From Acidiferrobacterales bacterium (GTDB taxonomy: Bacteria > Pseudomonadota > Gammaproteobacteria > Arenicellales > JAJDZL01), in the NCBI GenBank assembly GCA_028820695.1, contig JAPPIB010000048.1:1-59776 (forward strand): a stretch of 59,776 bases of DNA. Direction: 5' to 3'. Within the stretch, counting starts at the first letter, position 1; every line of letters begins with the position of its first letter. Shown here piece by piece: positions 1-8,969 of this stretch. Made by a program: the position numbers and the translations under genes. The notes under the pieces were generated by a model that saw nothing but the letters and a program-made list of their open reading frames with translations, was not told where the DNA came from and did not search any database.

Positions 1-155
1 TACGCCAGAATCGGGCTGTTGATGCGAAAATAATGCTCTAACGCGATTTCAGGGTCACCAAAGAAAAACACGTCAAAACAGCAGATAATGTACAATATCT
101 GCCAGTGTAGACATCTCGTTTTGGATGTTTGTTCCAGTCCTAATTCCCCTCGGAT

Positions 156-761
156 GTGAATTCCATGTTTATATATCCAAGTCCTTTAAATCCGGGCATT
201 TTACGTCCGTTCATGTTCGGAATACTGATGCTGTTTTCGATCGCCGGTTTTGCGCAAACCGAGAAGCCTGTCGAATCCAGAACCATCACCAAGAAGATCG
301 AAGACAGCTCGATCACGTTCCGACTGAGCAATCTGATCGCAAGGCAAACACCTGAGCTGGGCGCAGACACCCAGGTCAATGTGACAACCGTCAACGGTGT
401 CGTGCTACTGACCGGATCAGTCGAGTCGGCACAAGCAAAGGAACAGGTGGAAAGCCTGGTCGAAGAGCATCCTTACGTTCGAAAGGTTGTCAATGAAATC
501 AGGGTGGAGAAGTCCCGCAGCCCCCTGGTGCTAGGCAGGGATAAAATTCTGCAGATGTCTGTGAAACACCGAATTTCGAGGGAACTGAAAAAGAACTCGC
601 CGACGGTACATGTGGTGGTGTACCGCAAGACTGTCTATCTGATGGGTGTCGTCTCCGAAGAGGTCGCCGAGCAAGCTGCGAAAATCGCGCAGAACACGAG
701 ACGCTCGGAACGGGTGATTACGGTATTCGAACTGAAAACCGTGGAAGAATCCCAGACCTGA
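156..761 (+). CDS. Periplasmic two-BON-domain protein (OsmY/DolP type)
   Basis: The 201-residue product has a hydrophobic N-terminal segment with a signal-peptidase-like site near FSIAGFAQ. There is no lipobox cysteine, so it is probably soluble and periplasmic rather than a lipoprotein like E. coli DolP. Two BON-like repeats follow (about residues 49-117 and 125-195), each with the G-x-V-x-L-x-G core (VNGVVLLTGSV and VYRKTVYLMGVV). BON proteins bind phospholipids and help keep the envelope intact; that role here is family inference. The start is a GTG; an in-frame ATG three codons on is equally possible. No upstream gene is visible in the window to define an operon. Confidence 0.8.
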   Translation: MNSMFIYPSPLNPGILRPFMFGILMLFSIAGFAQTEKPVESRTITKKIEDSSITFRLSNLIARQTPELGADTQVNVTTVNGVVLLTGSVESAQAKEQVESLVEEHPYVRKVVNEIRVEKSRSPLVLGRDKILQMSVKHRISRELKKNSPTVHVVVYRKTVYLMGVVSEEVAEQAAKIAQNTRRSERVITVFELKTVEESQT

Positions 762-799
762 TGTCGGTCGCGGGATCCGCTCGAGCCGAATCGAACTGA

Positions 800-873
800 T
801 GGAGCGGACGATGGGAATCGAACCCACGTAGTCAGCTTGGGAAGCTGAAGTTCTACCATTGAACTACGCCCGC
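800..873 (-). tRNA. tRNA-Gly (anticodon CCC)
   Basis: Read on the minus strand, this folds as a cloverleaf. GCGGGCG pairs with CGTCCGC (one G-U) in the acceptor stem. The anticodon stem TCAGC/GCTGA encloses the loop TTCCCAA, giving anticodon CCC. The T arm carries GGTTCGATTCC. The discriminator T is followed by an encoded CCA. The gene sits between the BON gene and rppH, on the same strand as rppH. Confidence 0.95.
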
Positions 874-903
874 TCGACTTGGTCTATCCCAAACGAGTTG
901 GTG

Positions 904-1401
904 CTATTCGTTTTCGCGGATGCAACCCAGATACGGTTCGAGTTCCGCAAGCGCATCGCGATACACCGCTTGCTTGAAACTCACCACGCGATCCGCAGCC
1001 GACCGATAGTCAACCCACTTCCAGTCATCGAACTCGGGGTGGGATGAGCAGTCTAGACAGAAATCAGACTCCTTGCCGATAAACTCGAACAGGAACCACT
1101 TCTGCGTCTGTCCCCGGAATCGGCTCAGATATCGATTCCGAAGATATTTTCGCGGAATATCATACTGGAACCATTGATTGGTCGAACCGATCAGTCGGAC
1201 ATGGCAGCGTTTCAGACCCAGTTCCTCTTCCAGTTCACGGTATGCCGCCTCGTCAGAAGTCTCATTCGGCGCGATGCCACCTTGCGGGAATTGCCATCCA
1301 TCGCGTCTTGTACGTCGCGCCCAGAGTACCTGTGCCTGCTTGTTGCACAATACAATCGCTACGTTAGGACGATAGGCGGATTGTCGAATATACTCCTCCA
1401 T
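904..1401 (-). CDS. rppH: RNA pyrophosphohydrolase RppH (Nudix)
   Basis: RppH removes pyrophosphate from the 5' end of triphosphorylated mRNA, which starts RNase E-dependent decay. The product has the RppH N-terminus (YRPNVAIVL), WARRTRRDGWQFPQGGI and a Nudix box G-x5-E-x7-REL-x-EELG around residues 42-64. Length (about 165 residues) is usual for the family. I chose the ATG preceded by GAAGAG at five bases; a GTG two codons upstream would also be in frame. It lies just upstream of tRNA-Gly on the same strand. Confidence 0.95.
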   Translation of the reverse strand: MEEYIRQSAYRPNVAIVLCNKQAQVLWARRTRRDGWQFPQGGIAPNETSDEAAYRELEEELGLKRCHVRLIGSTNQWFQYDIPRKYLRNRYLSRFRGQTQKWFLFEFIGKESDFCLDCSSHPEFDDWKWVDYRSAADRVVSFKQAVYRDALAELEPYLGCIRENE

Positions 1402-1753
1402 GGACACTCTTCATGCTCTGATCAAGTCGGAAATCATTGAGTCTGGATCAATGATTTTAGAAGGTTCGAGAACGAATCGCAATTTTTTGTCGGTCGCCTG
1501 ATGGTATTGATTCACCGGTGGCATTCAGTTGTCTGTCGGAGAATGGAAAGTCGCCGGACGAACGCACTTTTCGTCCGAGGCCGATACGCCTGACAGGCCC
1601 GGGCGCTGGCGTCGTAACCAATTCGTTCAGCCTCGCGACATGGAGAGACCGAAATTCCTACAGACCACATTTCAGTCATCATTTCAACTCGTCAAAGGTA
1701 GCCAGTTTAGAGTGTACCCAGAATTGCAGACACAGACTACTTTGCTGTTTCAG
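1402..1753. other. Intergenic stretch without a recognised gene
   Basis: About 350 bases separate the Ldh2-family gene from rppH. Short open frames exist on the plus strand, but they resemble no family and have poor starts. The stretch must hold the rppH promoter and the end of the msrA/Ldh2 transcript. I see no strong hairpin or clear promoter. Confidence 0.5.
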
Positions 1754-2761
1754 TCAGCGTGCGTAGTCGAGCAGCTTACGATAGAGAGATTCGGGAAGAC
1801 TTACACCCTGTGACCAGGCCTTGATTCGGTGTTCGTGACGCCGGTCTCCAGGAAGCCGAACACCGGGCTCGACACACATTTGCGCAAACATCGATTCAGC
1901 CCTTGCGCCGAATTCCGAGCCGAAGTACTCCGGCGCGATTCCAATGAAGAACTGTCCGACGCCGGGCGGGCCACCGCTGGTGTCTCCAAAGGTGTCCGCG
2001 CAATACGACATGTTCGGACCACCGAGTCCACCCGCCAACAAATCGACAATCATTGCCAGTGCCACACCTTTGTATCCTCCCGCAGGCGCCATTGAACCCG
2101 CCAGACCCGCTTTGGCATCCACCGTCGGATTGCCATTGCTGTCCAGTGCCCACGAGTCAGGAATGGGCTCTCCGGATTTGGCTGCCTGTACGACATTCAC
2201 CTTTGCCGTTACGCTGGATGACTGATCGATAATCATTGGTGGATTGCTCTTTCTCGGAACACCAAATGCAAGTGGATTGGTACCGAAAAATGCCTTGGCA
2301 CCGCCCCAAGGCGCGATGGCAGGCGGGGAGTTGGCGTAGGCCAGGGAAATCAGTCCGTTATCAGCAAGAATTTCGACATACCAGCCGATGACACCGGCTG
2401 CATAGGAATTCTTTATGGCGAGCGAACCGATACCGGTTGCTCTCACCATTTGCAGAAATTCGCCATAAACCTGATCGAAAGCGCTATGGGCAAATCCGTT
2501 TGCGGCATCCGCCACCATGACCGCAGGCGCGGTCTGCTGCCACGCAGGCTCAGCATCGCCATCGACCTTTCCGCAACGAAGATGCTCGCAGTAGTGGGAA
2601 AGATAGTTCAGTCCGACGTTTCTTATGCCATCAGCCTCAGCATCCTGAATCGACTTCGCGACGGGTTGTGCGTTCGCTCGTCGTGCGCCGCAACCCGTCA
2701 GGGCATCCAGACTCAGCTGGTAAACCTCCTCCAGGCTCAGCGCAACGTCGTTGTTCTTCAT
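1754..2761 (-). CDS. Ldh2/YlbC-family NAD(P) oxidoreductase-like protein with altered active site
   Basis: The family includes malate, L-sulfolactate, ureidoglycolate and delta-1-pyrroline-2-carboxylate oxidoreductases, using a non-Rossmann NAD(P) fold. Family signatures are present: [13 protein letters not shown], a D-x-S-S-S stretch and [21 protein letters not shown]. The segment normally reading SHG-x2-R-x-P-x-Y instead reads [10 protein letters not shown]. The usual catalytic His is therefore Val and the following Arg is Tyr. The start is fixed by a four-base ATGA overlap with msrA, implying translational coupling. Substrate unknown, and classical hydride-transfer activity is doubtful. 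Confidence 0.8.
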   Translation of the reverse strand: MKNNDVALSLEEVYQLSLDALTGCGARRANAQPVAKSIQDAEADGIRNVGLNYLSHYCEHLRCGKVDGDAEPAWQQTAPAVMVADAANGFAHSAFDQVYGEFLQMVRATGIGSLAIKNSYAAGVIGWYVEILADNGLISLAYANSPPAIAPWGGAKAFFGTNPLAFGVPRKSNPPMIIDQSSSVTAKVNVVQAAKSGEPIPDSWALDSNGNPTVDAKAGLAGSMAPAGGYKGVALAMIVDLLAGGLGGPNMSYCADTFGDTSGGPPGVGQFFIGIAPEYFGSEFGARAESMFAQMCVEPGVRLPGDRRHEHRIKAWSQGVSLPESLYRKLLDYAR

Positions 2762-3423
2762 GCCGAGGCGGAAACAGGTTCCTGTGTCGGAACGTAGCAC
2801 ACGCCGGTCCCGCCGAGTCCGCAATAGCCGTGCGGATTCTTACCCAGATATTGCTGGTGCTCCGCTTCAGCAAAGTAAAATTCAGACGCATCGACAATTT
2901 CGGTGGTTATCGCTCCGTAACCTTTTTTCCTGATTGCTTGCGAATACGCTTGCAGTGATTCAACTGCGATTGCTTTCTGTTCCGATCCATAGGTGTAGAT
3001 TCCGGAACGGTACTGTGTTCCGACATCATTACCCTGTCTCATTCCCTGGGTGGGATCGTGACACTCCCAAAATACCTGCAACAGACTTTCATAAGATATC
3101 CGATCCGGCATGAACACAACCCGGACAACCTCGTTATGGCCGGTCATTCCGGAACAGACCTCGCGATAAGTTGGATTCGGCGTGTAACCGCCCGAATACC
3201 CCACTGCGGTCACATGGACGCCGTCCAATTGCCAGAATTTTCTTTCGACGCCCCAAAAACATCCCCCTCCGAACATGGCGATACGGGAGTCCTGCGGATA
3301 AGGTTCGATCATGGACCGGCCATTCATGAAGTGATTGCCCAATATTGGAATGGATTCCGTGCGTCCGGGCAATGCCTCATTGCGGTCGGGTATTGAGGTT
3401 TTTCGATTGAAGTTAAAGAACAT
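2758..3423 (-). CDS. msrA: Peptide methionine sulfoxide reductase MsrA
   Basis: MsrA reduces methionine-S-sulfoxide in proteins and free methionine. The catalytic motif GGCFWGVER is present, as are [18 protein letters not shown] and [11 protein letters not shown]. The C-terminal [11 protein letters not shown] carries the recycling cysteines. The N-terminus MFFNFNRKT...EALPGR matches the long E. coli-type MsrA, so I start there (about 221 residues) rather than at a start 30 codons further upstream. The stop overlaps the start of the Ldh2-family gene by four bases, forming a two-gene operon. Confidence 0.95.
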   Translation of the reverse strand: MFFNFNRKTSIPDRNEALPGRTESIPILGNHFMNGRSMIEPYPQDSRIAMFGGGCFWGVERKFWQLDGVHVTAVGYSGGYTPNPTYREVCSGMTGHNEVVRVVFMPDRISYESLLQVFWECHDPTQGMRQGNDVGTQYRSGIYTYGSEQKAIAVESLQAYSQAIRKKGYGAITTEIVDASEFYFAEAEHQQYLGKNPHGYCGLGGTGVCYVPTQEPVSASA

Positions 3424-3528
3424 AAGCGGGTTCCTGCGACTGAGGTTTGAAATACAAGCGATTCGAGACGGAGTGCATGTGAAGTCTGGCAGATGCCAAT
3501 TCAGATGATGCAACGCCGATATCGGTAT

Positions 3529-4086
3529 TCAGTGGAGCTGGCGGCTCGGTTCACTGTAATTGTCATAGGTTATTGTATTGAATTGGTATTGAGCGGAAAC
3601 AGTCACGCGATGTTCCTCAAATGTCTCGTGCCCAATAATGTGAATCATCCTGACACCCTCGACCAGATACAGATAGTCGGCAAGGAGCTTTCGATGACAT
3701 TTTTCATAATCCACTTGCTCATTGACGATAACGAGTCGGCGGGTTCGGCAAAGTTCGACGAGTCTGTGAATTCCGGACCTGAATGCCGATGTTGACATGT
3801 AGTCGGCATATCCCCGCATTTTTCTGTGTAACGCGACATGGGGAGAATCCTCACTCTCATCCCGGGGACCTCCAAACTGATGTCCTGCCAGGTGCAACTC
3901 AATCCCGTTTGACTCCAGTACCTGTCCAAGCGCCCTCTTTCTGAAGTGGTCATTGTTACCGGCGGCGGGGAAAAGCCGGATGTCGACCACTGTATCGAGA
4001 TTGCAGCGAGCCAACAGACCGATAAATTCACTGATGGTCCGATCGCCATAACCCATGGTCCAGGCAAGCATCCCGCGGTCACTCAT
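3529..4086 (-). CDS. DUF488 family protein
   Basis: About 185 residues starting [21 protein letters not shown]. It has the DUF488 hallmarks: an N-terminal T-x-G-x-G/D-x-R strand, a VVDIRLFP motif, and the central cysteine stretch [16 protein letters not shown]. The biochemical function of DUF488 is not established. The start overlaps the 3' end of panB by a few bases, so it is probably co-transcribed as the last gene of the phyH-panB unit. A start 60 codons upstream, inside panB, is unlikely. Confidence 0.8.
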   Translation of the reverse strand: MSDRGMLAWTMGYGDRTISEFIGLLARCNLDTVVDIRLFPAAGNNDHFRKRALGQVLESNGIELHLAGHQFGGPRDESEDSPHVALHRKMRGYADYMSTSAFRSGIHRLVELCRTRRLVIVNEQVDYEKCHRKLLADYLYLVEGVRMIHIIGHETFEEHRVTVSAQYQFNTITYDNYSEPSRQLH

Positions 4087-4870
4087 AGCAATGTTCCCGG
4101 GCCGGAAATTCCTGATTGCGAACTGCGGCAACGTACGCACCGATCGCCGACTGGATATCGGTGCTGCCAAGCAAGAAGTTCTTGACAAACTTGGCGGACT
4201 TGCCGGGGTAAAGTCCAAGCAAGTCGTGAAGCACCATGATCTGTCCGTCGGTATGCGGCCCGGCACCGATCCCGATCACGGGAATCGACAGACTTTCTGT
4301 GATCGACTTGCCCAATGATGTCGGAACGCATTCCAGCAAGATGAAACTCGCACCCGCCTCCTCAAGCAATTTGGCCTCGGCAATCATGGTATTGGCCTTG
4401 ACAGGGTCCCGCCCCTGTACCCGATAGCCACCGAGATGATTGACGGACTGTGGTGTCAACCCCATATGGGCGCAGACCGGCACGCCTCTTTCGACGAGCA
4501 GTCTTGTCGACTCCGCAAGCCATGCGCCCCCCTCCAGCTTGACGATCTGCGCGCCTTCCCGCATCAACAGTGCGGCGTTTTCCAGCGTCGCGTTTTCGGT
4601 GTAGTAACTCATGAACGGCAGATCTGCCATCAGCAAGGCGCCACGGTTGCCGCGCCGGACACAGCCGACGTGATAGGCAACCTCCTCAATCGTCACAGGC
4701 AAACTGCTGTCGTGCCCTTGAACCACCATGCCCAGGGAATCTCCGACAAGCAACAGTTCCACGCCTGACTCAGAGGCGGCAACCGCCTCACAGTATCCGT
4801 AAGCCGTAAGGCAGGCAAATTTACGACCTTCGCGCTTGTGTTGTGTGAACGTGTTGACAGTGGCTGTCAT
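4079..4870 (-). CDS. panB: 3-methyl-2-oxobutanoate hydroxymethyltransferase PanB
   Basis: PanB transfers a hydroxymethyl group from 5,10-methylene-tetrahydrofolate to 2-oxoisovalerate, the first step of pantothenate and CoA synthesis. The sequence has LTAYGYCEA, the Mg/ketoacid-binding [16 protein letters not shown], the catalytic-glutamate region [11 protein letters not shown] and [11 protein letters not shown]. Its 263 residues are the normal family length. panC and panD do not follow; instead a DUF488 gene overlaps its end. It lies 27 bases after a small membrane-protein gene. Confidence 0.96.
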   Translation of the reverse strand: MTATVNTFTQHKREGRKFACLTAYGYCEAVAASESGVELLLVGDSLGMVVQGHDSSLPVTIEEVAYHVGCVRRGNRGALLMADLPFMSYYTENATLENAALLMREGAQIVKLEGGAWLAESTRLLVERGVPVCAHMGLTPQSVNHLGGYRVQGRDPVKANTMIAEAKLLEEAGASFILLECVPTSLGKSITESLSIPVIGIGAGPHTDGQIMVLHDLLGLYPGKSAKFVKNFLLGSTDIQSAIGAYVAAVRNQEFPAREHCYE

Positions 4871-4897
4871 GGCGAGAAGGCTGTCCTGAAAATCGGC

Positions 4898-5104
4898 TCA
4901 ATGACGATGGTCGTCAACCCACGCGGTGAATTCCAGCCAGTCACCCCCATATGGATGACGCTCGAAAATATCATTCACAGTGTGATGTTCGTCGGCGGAT
5001 TGCGCGACGATCTGCTCAATTGTCATACCGCGTACCCTGAGCCACATCCAAACCACAATCACAACCATGACCGGATATAGCAAGTAACCAAGATTTTCCA
5101 TCAT
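4898..5104 (-). CDS. Small single-span membrane protein of unknown function
   Basis: The 68-residue product has one N-terminal transmembrane helix (LLYPVMVVIVVWMWLRV) followed by a soluble tail rich in Asp, Glu and His (DEHHTVNDIFERHPY). No family recognised. The first ATG overlaps the stop of the dioxygenase gene as ATGA, and panB starts 27 bases later. That context is the main evidence that it is translated. Confidence 0.6.
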   Translation of the reverse strand: MMENLGYLLYPVMVVIVVWMWLRVRGMTIEQIVAQSADEHHTVNDIFERHPYGGDWLEFTAWVDDHRH

Positions 5105-5901
5105 CGTCGAATATCAATGTCCGGATGTTCAGCCGATCGCGTCCCCGCTATGGGACGGTTGGAATAGGCATGATAAGTGAAAACCACGGAGAGTTTTACC
5201 GAATCGGTGCGGTTTTGACCTGCGGAATGCAGCAGCCTGCAATGAAAGAACATCACGTCACCCGCATTGAGTTTGATCGACTCGGCGGACTCCATCAGGG
5301 GAACATTGCGCTCAACATCAGACCGAAAGAACAATGCAGCATCAAACTGCCCTCTGTCGAAGTCCATTCTATGCGACCCGGGAATTACCGTCAAACTGCC
5401 GTTCTCATTCGATTCTTCTCCCAGTGCCAACCATGTGGTGACAAGTTCGGGCTGATCAAAACTCCAGTAACGGATATCCTGATGCCATCCGGTCTCACTC
5501 CCGTATCCTGGGAATTTTGTCATGATACAGTTGTGATGATTCTGGCTGACCTGGATATGGGTGGTGCGCAACAGATTCATCACATGACCGGTCACGTGAT
5601 CGTCAACCGCCCAGTTGCGGAACCGCGCATCTCTTGCAATCGCATGAAGCAGCCTTCGCGGCGTATCACCGCCTGGCGCCTGGCGGGAATCGGGCGCACC
5701 GGGATAATGTACATCAGCTTCATACTCGACCGGTGCCAGTGCAGGTTCAATCGACGAAAGGATTACGTCGACCATCTCCTGAAGATCACCGGCATCGCAC
5801 AGATTTCTCACAATCAGATAACCGTTCTGATTGAATCTGGCCAATCCGGTCTCATCATTCAGTAACTGATCACCATGGAAATTCTGCAAATTCACATCCA
5901 C
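5101..5901 (-). CDS. Phytanoyl-CoA dioxygenase (PhyH) family Fe(II)/2-oxoglutarate oxygenase
   Basis: PhyH-family enzymes hydroxylate diverse substrates using Fe(II), O2 and 2-oxoglutarate. The iron ligands are visible: H-x-D in GWHQDIRYW (about residue 140) and the distal His in HCRLLHSAG (about residue 222). NGSLTVIPGSHR is the typical jelly-roll motif between them. The 266 residues are complete. The substrate cannot be read from sequence. It is the first gene of an apparent operon with the small membrane protein, panB and DUF488. Confidence 0.88.
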   Translation of the reverse strand: MDVNLQNFHGDQLLNDETGLARFNQNGYLIVRNLCDAGDLQEMVDVILSSIEPALAPVEYEADVHYPGAPDSRQAPGGDTPRRLLHAIARDARFRNWAVDDHVTGHVMNLLRTTHIQVSQNHHNCIMTKFPGYGSETGWHQDIRYWSFDQPELVTTWLALGEESNENGSLTVIPGSHRMDFDRGQFDAALFFRSDVERNVPLMESAESIKLNAGDVMFFHCRLLHSAGQNRTDSVKLSVVFTYHAYSNRPIAGTRSAEHPDIDIRR

Positions 5902-6216
5902 CCCCGGCAGTCGCGCATGCCGTCAACCCGAAAATGCACATGCTTCAGCGTGAAACCTTTTCAGACCGCCATCTCGGTACATTTTATCGGCAATCGCGAG
6001 ACTTTGACAATCGTTGTCCTCGTTCAGCTGCCGCTATCAAGCCAAAACGAGCAGACATCGGCCATGCATGCGGACTGACTTCCAGGGCCGTGCAGTGCCG
6101 ATGGAGTCCGGTGTTGATTTTTTGCAGGCGACAAGTAATTGTGGTTACAATCCTGTATATCGGTGTCAGAACTTTCCGATACTGCAAGTGGCACCCTGGA
6201 ATTTGCCCGGTAGATC
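5902..6216. other. Divergent intergenic region between phyH and the HtrA-like gene
   Basis: About 315 bases hold the start regions of two divergent genes. Overlapping open frames on both strands resemble nothing and are discounted. The only site I would name is the sigma70-like promoter on the plus strand, listed separately. Confidence 0.5.
6122..6151 (+). promoter_or_regulatory. Possible sigma70 promoter for the HtrA-like gene
   Basis: TTGCAG and TACAAT are separated by 18 bases, about 65 bases before the ATG of the HtrA-like gene. The -10 matches five of six consensus bases. This is a pattern match only. Confidence 0.4.
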
Positions 6217-7272
6217 ATGATGAACGCAAATCCATCTTCCGCAATCGATCGACTGATGTGCACACTGCTCGGCAGCATTTTTGCCGCACTGCTCATAATC
6301 TCTCCGACATTCGCCTCTCAGGACTCAGATGATCTGGTTGAGGCAACGATCCAAGCGGTTGTCGGACTTCGCTCGATCGTGCCGGATTCGGCAAGGACTG
6401 CAAATTCTCTGGGAACCGAGCGCGAAGGGAGCGGAATCGTAATCGGTGACGATGGACTGGTCCTGACGATTGGATACCTCATTCTGGAAGCCTCCGATGT
6501 TGAGGTTACAGACATCCAAGGCAATTATGTGCCGGCTGAAATCGTTGCATACGACTACGACAGTGGCTTTGGTCTGGTCAGAGCGATACATTCGATGGGC
6601 ATCCGAGGCATTCCGCTTGGAGAGTCCTCTCTCCTGTCACCCGACGATGCAGCATTGATCATTTCACATATCGGACCGGACTACATGCAGGTCGTGCAGA
6701 TCGTTGATATAAGGGAATTTCCAGGCTACTGGGAATATCTGCTGGATCAGGCCATTTTTACCACTCCGCCGTTCAGCGGATTCGGTGGTGCGGCACTGAT
6801 CAGCACCAACGGCAGATTGGTCGGTGTAGGCTCACTGATCGTCAACGATGCGACAACCATCGACGGTTCCAGACCCGTTCCAGGGAACATGTTTGTACCA
6901 ATCGATTTGCTGAAACCCATTTTCAATGACCTGTTACTGCATGGACGGGCCGCCGGTGAGCAGCGGCCGTGGCTAGGAGTCTACACTGCGGTGGACCGAG
7001 GACATCTTTTCGTTTTTCGAGTGGCCTTCGACAGTCCGGCTGAAAAAGCGGGAATCAAACTCAACGACATCATCGTAGCCGTCAACGGTCAGCCGGTTTC
7101 GGGTATGGCCAGTTTCTATAAAAATGTCTGGGCGACCGGACCCGCAGGCGTTGATGTGCGCATTTCGGTCGTGCGCAACGGCATTGTCAGGGAAATTGTC
7201 GTGGAGTCCGGGGACCGATACGACTGGCTCAGAACCAATCCTACTCCACAATACTCGGCGATGCTGAACTGA
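6217..7272 (+). CDS. Inactive HtrA/DegP-like protein (trypsin fold plus PDZ)
   Basis: The 351-residue product has a signal peptide, an HtrA-like protease domain (about 40-235) and one PDZ domain (about 245-335, with WLGVY and DSPAEKAGIKLNDIIVAVNGQPV). All three catalytic positions are changed. The TNxHV motif reads TIGYL (His to Tyr). The Asp motif DxxxDLALL reads DYDSGFGLV (Asp to Gly). GNSGGPL reads GFGGAAL (Ser to Phe). The fold looks intact, so it is probably a periplasmic binding or regulatory pseudoprotease rather than a pseudogene. An intact degP-type gene lies elsewhere in the window at about 35 kb. Confidence 0.85.
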   Translation: MMNANPSSAIDRLMCTLLGSIFAALLIISPTFASQDSDDLVEATIQAVVGLRSIVPDSARTANSLGTEREGSGIVIGDDGLVLTIGYLILEASDVEVTDIQGNYVPAEIVAYDYDSGFGLVRAIHSMGIRGIPLGESSLLSPDDAALIISHIGPDYMQVVQIVDIREFPGYWEYLLDQAIFTTPPFSGFGGAALISTNGRLVGVGSLIVNDATTIDGSRPVPGNMFVPIDLLKPIFNDLLLHGRAAGEQRPWLGVYTAVDRGHLFVFRVAFDSPAEKAGIKLNDIIVAVNGQPVSGMASFYKNVWATGPAGVDVRISVVRNGIVREIVVESGDRYDWLRTNPTPQYSAMLN

Positions 7273-7438
7273 AACGCATTGACCGCATCGACGCGGTTCA
7301 GCAGTCGGGCAAAGCCCAAACGCACAACGCCAAGCACGCCAATGGTGAATATGGCGACCGCTGTATATTAGGCATTAGCAAAAAAAACAGGCTCACATGC
7401 CCGCCAAGGGCATCAATATCCGTCTGCTGCAAGTATGA

Positions 7439-7771
7439 TCAGATACAACCGGTCGGCTTCGGCAGTCCCGCATAGCGGCATGCCTGTTTTGCCGGCCCGT
7501 GTGGGAACAGCTCATAAAGATAGGGACTGTTGGCTTTTTCCCTGCCAAGCTTGTTTCCCATATGACGTACCAATATACGAATCGGTGGCGCGATTGCATA
7601 TTGCGCATAATACTCCCGCACAAAGCAGATGACCTGCCAATGGTCTGGGCCCAACTCGCATCGGTCATCCTGTGCCATCTTTCGAGCCAGGTTCTCAGAC
7701 CACTGCTCGGGATTGAGCAAGAAACCCTCAGGGTCTGTCGGATAGATCTTGCCGTCAAATTCCAGAGTCAT
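7439..7771 (-). CDS. dsrC: DsrC/TusE family sulfur carrier protein
   Basis: This 110-residue protein carries persulfide or trisulfide sulfur. It ends LFPHGPAKQACRYAG followed by LPKPTGCI. The penultimate Cys is present, as is a second Cys ten residues before it. That two-cysteine arm is characteristic of true DsrC; TusE proteins serving only tRNA thiolation usually keep just the penultimate one. The start MTLEFDGK is the family N-terminus. It is the last gene of a dsrE-F-H-C operon on this strand. Confidence 0.9.
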   Translation of the reverse strand: MTLEFDGKIYPTDPEGFLLNPEQWSENLARKMAQDDRCELGPDHWQVICFVREYYAQYAIAPPIRILVRHMGNKLGREKANSPYLYELFPHGPAKQACRYAGLPKPTGCI

Positions 7772-7784
7772 GCTTTCGGTCCCT

Positions 7785-8087
7785 TCAGAGCCAGGAGTGT
7801 ACCGCGCTGTTCCTGACCGACAGTTCCACAAACCCATCGTAATCGACGGTTCTTATGCCATCGATCAGTCTGGATTTATCAAGTCCGCGGCACTCCATAT
7901 CCGGTTCCAGAACATAAATCCGGCATCTTGCCAATGCACTGTGGATCAGAAATTCAGTGTGCGTGCCGGTCATCGCTGCGTACACCGCATCCTCAATCAG
8001 AATGATGTCGCTGTTTTCGGCTGCAAGACGCAGACAACTGATCAGCGTTGTTTTTTCTGATGGGGATTTGTTGACTGTATGCAGCAT
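7785..8087 (-). CDS. tusB: DsrH/TusB family sulfur relay subunit
   Basis: A 100-residue protein with the DsrH N-terminus MLHTVNKSPSEKTTLISCLRL and the ILIEDAVYAAM motif. In the TusBCD/DsrEFH hexamer this is the smallest subunit. It lies between the DsrF and DsrC genes with gaps of about ten bases on either side, as expected for a stoichiometric complex. Whether this relay feeds tRNA 2-thiouridine synthesis or sulfur oxidation is not decided by this subunit. Confidence 0.88.
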   Translation of the reverse strand: MLHTVNKSPSEKTTLISCLRLAAENSDIILIEDAVYAAMTGTHTEFLIHSALARCRIYVLEPDMECRGLDKSRLIDGIRTVDYDGFVELSVRNSAVHSWL

Positions 8088-8096
8088 CGGGTGTCG

Positions 8097-8489
8097 CTAG
8101 AATTGCAGGACCACATCCTGCCGATCCATCAGGACGGACAGGTCGGCCGACGAGATCGGCGTCACGGCATCGGTGTCGTCGCGGCGCGGTACCTCGATCA
8201 GATCCTGAACCGTCAAGCCACGCTTCGCCAGGGACTCTTGCTCAACATACAGATGCATCACGTCAAAATCAGGCAAGGCGCCAAAGGTCTTGGAAAAGTC
8301 TTTCATATTCAGGACCGAGGGATTCTGACCGCGTTTTAGCTGGTACACACCGTCATCGACGAAGACAACACTGACCTCCTGCTCAAACACCGCACCCGCC
8401 AAAACTACATCAAGAGCTTCGAGCGCGTATGCGGTGCCGTATGGCGCCCGGCGATTGAAATACATGATGCGTTTTTTTTGAGAAGCCAT
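8097..8489 (-). CDS. tusC: DsrF/TusC family sulfur relay subunit
   Basis: A 130-residue DsrE-fold protein with RRAPYGTAYALEALDVVLAG and the VVFVDDGVYQL strand typical of DsrF/TusC. It forms the relay hexamer with the neighbouring DsrE and DsrH products. It follows the dsrE gene by 18 bases on the same strand. Confidence 0.9.
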   Translation of the reverse strand: MASQKKRIMYFNRRAPYGTAYALEALDVVLAGAVFEQEVSVVFVDDGVYQLKRGQNPSVLNMKDFSKTFGALPDFDVMHLYVEQESLAKRGLTVQDLIEVPRRDDTDAVTPISSADLSVLMDRQDVVLQF

Positions 8490-8507
8490 GGTCAGGCATG
8501 CAGAATA

Positions 8508-8900
8508 TCAGTCGCCAAATACAATCGTACGATCCGCAATGATGCTGCCCTCGATAAAGTAACCGGCGCCGGCAACCTGGAACCTGCTCTCGACATTGTC
8601 GGCATTCTTACCGTATCGAAGAGCCGACTGATCGCTCAAGATACCGCGTTTCAGGGAGGCGGTGACGCATACCGCAAGATCAATTTCGTGTTCGTCAGCA
8701 AGACGTACCCATTGGCTTACAACGTCACGGTCATCAACAGGCGGTGTACTCAGACTGTTCGCGTTGTAGACTCCGTCATGGTAGAAGAACACACGAACCA
8801 CTTCGTGCCCTGCACCGACTGCGGCCCTTGCAAACTGATATGCCGAGTCGGATGCCTGGTGGGTGTAAGGTCCTTCGTTGACTAGGATATTGAACTTCAT
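8508..8900 (-). CDS. tusD: DsrE/TusD family sulfurtransferase subunit
   Basis: This 130-residue protein is the sulfur-accepting subunit of the relay. The conserved active cysteine is in LAVCVTASLKRG at residue 78, the same number as Cys78 of E. coli TusD. It has the N-terminal NEGPYTHQASDSAYQFA typical of the family. It is the first gene of the dsrEFHC operon. A large palindrome lies about 70 bases upstream, between it and the divergent bepA gene. Confidence 0.92.
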   Translation of the reverse strand: MKFNILVNEGPYTHQASDSAYQFARAAVGAGHEVVRVFFYHDGVYNANSLSTPPVDDRDVVSQWVRLADEHEIDLAVCVTASLKRGILSDQSALRYGKNADNVESRFQVAGAGYFIEGSIIADRTIVFGD

Positions 8901-8969
8901 AAATCAGACTGCGGATCAGGAAGACTGACTTCCTGCATCCTTACCGTAACGATCAATCCAATACGATTC

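Noticed and set aside
5934..6332. 132-residue plus-strand frame across the phyH/HtrA-like gap
   Set aside because: It overlaps the real start of the HtrA-like gene in another frame, is rich in Arg/His/Cys, and matches no family.
7281..7310. Possible terminator hairpin between the HtrA-like gene and dsrC
   Set aside because: Only five or six pairs with G-U contacts, and no T-run on either strand.
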